NCBI GenBank assembly: GCA_947846985.1 | Contig: CANTUZ010000003.1 | Coordinates: 94,454,674 to 94,518,673, forward strand | Source: Fratercula arctica | Lineage: Eukaryota > Chordata > Aves > Charadriiformes > Alcidae | Direction of reading: 5' to 3' | DNA: 64,000 nucleotides | Shown here: positions 62,169 through 64,000 of the stretch, piece by piece | Layout of the letters: the number at the start of each line of letters is the position of its first letter | How positions within the stretch are numbered: position 1 is the stretch's first letter | Notes under the pieces: model-generated | The model's database searches: none | Seen by the model: only the letters and a program-made list of their open reading frames with translations | Told to the model about the DNA's origin: nothing | Made by a program: the position numbers and the translations under genes

Positions 62169-64000
62169 TGGAAATATTTATCTGTATGTAACCAAGATAT
62201 TTATTTATTAAATGGAAGGAATTCAAAATAGCACCAGATAAACATTTTCAGAGATGTGGATAAAATCTAAACATAAAAGAACAAAGGTTTAACAAACTTT
62301 CACCATCAAATGCATTCCTTCCAGAGGTTTCTGTCTAAAATCTAGGGTATTTGAACTCCTAAGTTTATAGAATTTTTTAAAAAAAGTAATTTAAAAATCC
62401 TGATAAGGGAATGTTCATCACCAAAATTCCAAGTCAGAAGCCACGAAAATATATCTATTTTCTTCAATTGTTACATCATCATGTTCTTTTTACATAGGAA
62501 GCCAGAAGGAAAAGCCCTAGCTGAAAATGTTCAGCATTTGTTTCTGTTCTTGTCTTGGACTGATTTGTTAAACCGTTGTTTAAAATTTTGGAACAAACTT
62601 TAGCCTGCTGTTATTTCTCCATCTGCTGCTTGTATTAAGGAAGCTAGCTTTTCTGATGGTCCTGAAGCTCAGTCTAAGGATGATTTATTGTCTGATCTTG
62701 GTTCCTCTGAGATTGGTTCCTCTGACATCTTTAAGGCCCTAGTAAGTTCAGGTGAGCTATCATTAACAACAATGGAATTTGTTTTTCAAATTGTCCTTAG
62801 TGTAGACAAGGCCATGATTTCTGTGACATTGCTACCTCTACAACCAATTTAATATGTGGTCTTCCATAGTTCTAGGTTCAGAAAGAGAGCTTGTAGTTTG
62901 AAGGCTTGGGTTTTTGTGCTTATTTTCTACTCTCACCAAAGGCTGTCCTCAACTGCATCATTCTTTTGAGAAATAAAACGAGCAAGTTTTACCCTCCACT
63001 TTGGCATTCAACCTTCAATGAGGTAGACTGATAAAAAGGCCAAGAGACATATGGATATCACAGAATTAAAAAAAAAAAAATATAGACAGAAAGAACTATA
63101 CTAGAAGAGAGAGAGATTGGCTGAGCTAATCTACTTTTTTGATCTGCACTTTTTCAATGGCTGCATTTCCTTTCTTGCCTGTGTACATAAGATACGTGGG
63201 TTTTGTTTGTTATGAACATTTTTGCCCTGTGACAACAGCAGAATCTTACAAATCCAATAAATCCTCAAACTTGGATTCTCAGTAGCTTCTGATTGATTGT
63301 CCAGTGGATCCATCCACGTTTGTTTAACAATGTATTTCTCATTTCACATGCTGAGTTTCACGAGGCATACATGAGGGAATTTCCTTGTATAAAACATAGA
63401 AGTCCTGTGTAGTTCTTAGGTATGGAAATATTGATATATGCACTGTTTTGGGAACAACTTGACCCTCAGGAAACACAGTACTTAGTTGTCTATAAATATT
63501 TGGTAAAAAGCTGTCTTTACTTTTTCCCTTACAAATACCTATGGTGTAAGCCATAGTCTGTAGGGACTTTTAGACTGCAGAATCATGACCTGAGAAAAGT
63601 CTAACAGGAAAAAAAGACCACCAGTGTCTTAATTTCTCTGAGAATCAGACAAACTTTTGGACAAGGAGGAGTAAATCCATAGGTCTCAAAGGTGTACAAA
63701 TTGGAAAGTTTCTATGGAAAGATTACCTGTGCAAATCAGTCTTAGTTAAAATGAAACCAGCATATCAGCAGGCTGGTATTCACACATAAAATGTTGAGCT
63801 AATAATATGAATCCACTAGCAAAGTACAATGAGGTTGCAACTGACAACTGGGGAAAAGATGATTTACTTACACTTACTTAGTAATCGTATACTAAAACCA
63901 GTAAAAGAGAGTAAGCCGAGGTATAAGCTGTTTTTAAAGGTGACAGAAACTGATTTCACTCATAGATCTAAAACCAGAATATTCATTCTTTGTATCTCAG
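62169..64000. other. AT-rich noncoding DNA
   Basis: No gene recognised. A 13-bp near-tandem repeat (TTGGTTCCTCTGA) occurs near 62698 and 62714, and a poly(A) near 63068-63080. Confidence 0.6.

Overview
This window reads as AT-rich, gene-poor nuclear DNA from a bird. The main evidence is five CR1 non-LTR retrotransposon copies (about 24.4, 34.0, 36.0, 43.9 and 49.9 kb). Four show recognisable CR1 ORF2 protein blocks ([33 protein letters not shown]). All five have the usual CR1 3' end with degenerate ATTCTATG-type octamers. A GC-rich element at 0.57-1.45 kb resembles an abundant avian LTR-retrotransposon repeat. I found no convincing exon of a host protein gene, no tRNA, rRNA or snRNA gene, no CRISPR array and no bacterial-type feature. 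The window is probably intergenic or inside a very large intron. Layout: 0-0.56 kb is AT-rich; 0.57-1.45 kb is the reversed LTR-like element with a degenerate array of roughly 45-52 bp units; 4.51-5.00 kb is a 491-bp almost pure pyrimidine tract; 8.27 kb has a G-quadruplex motif; 10.65-11.0 kb has a possible LTR or promoter remnant with two CCAAT boxes; 11.69-11.84 kb is an A/C tract; 16.16-16.84 kb is a GC-rich island with an unidentified ORF. CR1-A lies at 24.4-26.3 kb (-), an old CR1 at 34.0-34.6 kb (-), CR1-B at 36.0-36.9 kb (+), and CR1-C at 43.9-45.6 kb (-). A pentanucleotide microsatellite is at 42.8 kb. CR1-D, at 49.9 to about 52.7 kb (-), keeps 5' sequence and has internal deletions. 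A second GC-rich island is at 56.45-56.87 kb and a perfect 15-bp hairpin is at 62.13 kb. The rest is AT-rich DNA with homopolymers and small tandem duplications. All recognisable coding sequence is broken retrotransposon ORF. The most useful observation is that CR1 copies share nonsense codons at identical sites. A and B both have TGA where C reads Trp, and A and C both have TAG where related CR1 elements read Glu. This suggests lineages spread after their ORF2 was already broken (replicated in trans), or later sequence exchange between copies. I found no clear new gene system.
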